This document shows positions 62,779 to 64,000 of a stretch of 64,000 bases of DNA, one piece after another. A model generated the notes under the pieces. That model was not told where the DNA came from. It saw nothing but the letters and a program-made list of their open reading frames with translations, and made no database searches. Position 1 is the stretch's first letter. Every line of letters starts with the position of its first letter. Position numbers and translations under genes: made by a program. Source of the stretch: Pirellulales bacterium (lineage in GTDB: Bacteria; Planctomycetota; Planctomycetia; Pirellulales; DATAWG01); NCBI GenBank assembly GCA_036267355.1, contig DATAWG010000102.1:1-64000 (forward strand), in the 5' to 3' direction.

Positions 62779-64000
62779 ATGAACGCCGGCGAAGTCTTGC
62801 GAATCGTGGATGCGATCCACAGGGATAAAAATATCGGCAAGGAAATTGTCTTTCAGGCCATCGAGGCAGCGCTCGTGTCGGCCGCAAAGAAGCAATACGG
62901 CGAAGACCAGGAAATCGTTCTGAATATCGACCGCAAGGACGGCGCGATCTCCGGCACCCATAATGGTGTGCCGCTCGATCCCGAGGAAACAATGGGCCGC
63001 ATCGTCGCCCAAACCGCCAAGCAAGTCATTATCCAGAAAATCCGCGAAGCCGAACGCGACGCCCTCTACGACGAATACTTCGAGCAGATCGGGCAACTCG
63101 TATCGGGCATCGTCCAGCGCTATGAGGGAAGCGCCGCCACGGTGAGCCTTGGCAATAGCGAGGCCCTGCTGCCGCGCAGCGAACAAATTCCAGGCGAAAC
63201 GCATCATCCCAACGAACGAGTTCGGGCCACCGTGTGCGAGGTGCGCAAGGCCGGAAGCCGCGTGAAGATCATCCTCAGCCGCACCCGCACCCACTTGGTG
63301 CAGCGGTTGTTCGAGCAAGAAATTCCCGAAATTGCCGAAGGCGTGATCGAAATCCGCGCCATTGCCCGCGAGCCCGGCTATCGCAGCAAGGTGGCCGTGA
63401 GCAGTTCGGACCAGCGCGTCGATTGCGTCGGAGCCTGCGTCGGCGTGCGCGGAAATCGGATCAAGAACATCGTCGACGAACTTGGCGGCGAACGGATCGA
63501 TATCGTCCGCTGGAGCGACGAACTGCATGTGCTGATTCCAAACGCGTTGCAGCCCGCCGAAGTCGAAGAGGTGATCCTGTGCCAGATGCTCGGCCGGGCG
63601 ATCGTGCTGGTGCGCGAGGACCAACTGTCGCTGGCCATTGGCCGCCGCGGGCAAAACGTCCGGCTGGCCAGCAAGCTGTGCGGGTGGGACATCGAAATCA
63701 TGACTCGCGAAGAGCTCGACGAGCAGATCGGCCGCGCGGTTTCCGGATTTTCGGAACTCGACGGGGTCGATGAAATGCTGGCCGACAAATTGGTCGGCGA
63801 AGGATTCTTGTCGTACGACGATTTGTCGGTGATCGAACCCGATGCATTGATGGAAATGGGGGGATTGTCGGCCGAGCAGGTGGATACGATCGTCGCCCAA
63901 GCGGAAGTTAAAGCGAAGGAAGCCGAGGCTGCAGCCGCCGACGAACGCCGCCGGCAACGCGAACAGGAGCGCATCGAAGCCGCGACCGCCGAAGCCGATG
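62779..64000 (+). CDS. nusA: Transcription termination/antitermination protein NusA (3' end outside window)
   Basis: The reading frame is open to the right edge, giving 407 residues. The N-terminal polymerase-binding domain ([20 protein letters not shown], about 1-110) is followed by S1 (about 113-185, [19 protein letters not shown]), KH1 (about 210-285, [19 protein letters not shown]) and KH2 (about 280-320, [18 protein letters not shown]) domains, then an acidic helix-hairpin region (about 325-375) and a Lys/Glu/Ala/Arg-rich tail. A GTG at 62767 is an in-frame alternative start. rimP, usually just upstream, is absent here; a TPR gene and repeats take its place. Confidence 0.96.
   Translation, partial: MNAGEVLRIVDAIHRDKNIGKEIVFQAIEAALVSAAKKQYGEDQEIVLNIDRKDGAISGTHNGVPLDPEETMGRIVAQTAKQVIIQKIREAERDALYDEYFEQIGQLVSGIVQRYEGSAATVSLGNSEALLPRSEQIPGETHHPNERVRATVCEVRKAGSRVKIILSRTRTHLVQRLFEQEIPEIAEGVIEIRAIAREPGYRSKVAVSSSDQRVDCVGACVGVRGNRIKNIVDELGGERIDIVRWSDELHVLIPNALQPAEVEEVILCQMLGRAIVLVREDQLSLAIGRRGQNVRLASKLCGWDIEIMTREELDEQIGRAVSGFSELDGVDEMLADKLVGEGFLSYDDLSVIEPDALMEMGGLSAEQVDTIVAQAEVKAKEAEAAAADERRRQREQERIEAATAEAD

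Noticed and set aside
62680-63957. 425-codon minus-strand ORF opposite nusA
   Set aside because: It is the shadow of nusA, whose domains are unmistakable on the plus strand.

Overview
The window reads as a high-GC chromosomal segment of a planctomycete, probably Pirellulales-like. The lineage call is inferred from gene content: a PVC-type beta-propeller/HEAT/CxxCH protein, an SHD1-domain protein, a GH51/sulfatase cluster, a FloA/NfeD cluster, several Ala/Pro-rich secreted proteins and LRR fragments ending in LPNC. I see no rRNA, tRNA, CRISPR array, transposase or phage module. Most very long ORFs on opposite strands are GC-driven shadows.

Layout. 0.2-8.4 kb (+): a small membrane protein, two NfeD proteins and FloA (membrane microdomains), a membrane-anchored hypothetical, a 3-hydroxyisobutyrate-dehydrogenase-like enzyme, a lone receiver domain and a 29-residue Arg/Lys-rich mini-protein. 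8.7-13.9 kb: a lipoprotein (+), then a PVC cytochrome protein and an SGNH hydrolase (-). 14.2-25.5 kb (+): large secreted or envelope proteins, namely an SHD1 protein, a HEAT/parvulin-like lipoprotein, a 1720-aa caspase-like/vWA membrane protein and a repeat-rich secreted protein. 25.7-28.4 kb (-): MurB and a TolC-like outer-membrane factor. 28.6-36.4 kb (+): a Cys-rich protein, a CusB-like adaptor with two added metal-binding modules, an unusually long CusA-like pump and a CDF-like protein, divergent from TolC, together a metal efflux locus. 36.5-41.7 kb (-): sulfatase, GH51 arabinofuranosidase and two SDR dehydrogenases, a polysaccharide-use cluster.

42.7-51.2 kb (-): the most coherent system. 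Allophanate hydrolase, BMP-family binding lipoprotein, two permeases, a biuret-hydrolase-like enzyme, a double ABC ATPase and a second isochorismatase-fold amidohydrolase form one co-directional, partly overlapping operon. It is preceded by a -24/-12 (sigma-54) promoter match and an upstream dyad. I read it as uptake and hydrolysis of biuret/triuret-like ureides for nitrogen.

51.8-64 kb: circularly permuted ATP-grasp plus alpha-E pair, a frameshifted HTH/ParS-type antitoxin-like gene, flavin reductase, CBS protein, ThuA protein, Tat-exported bicupin oxalate decarboxylase, a TPR membrane protein, and nusA running off the right edge. Upstream of nusA lie a candidate structured RNA with its own promoter and terminator, and an array of six 15-bp units.

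Intergenic DNA is rich in structure: two recurring palindrome families at gene ends, G-quadruplex-capable minisatellites, and short tandem repeats immediately before start codons.
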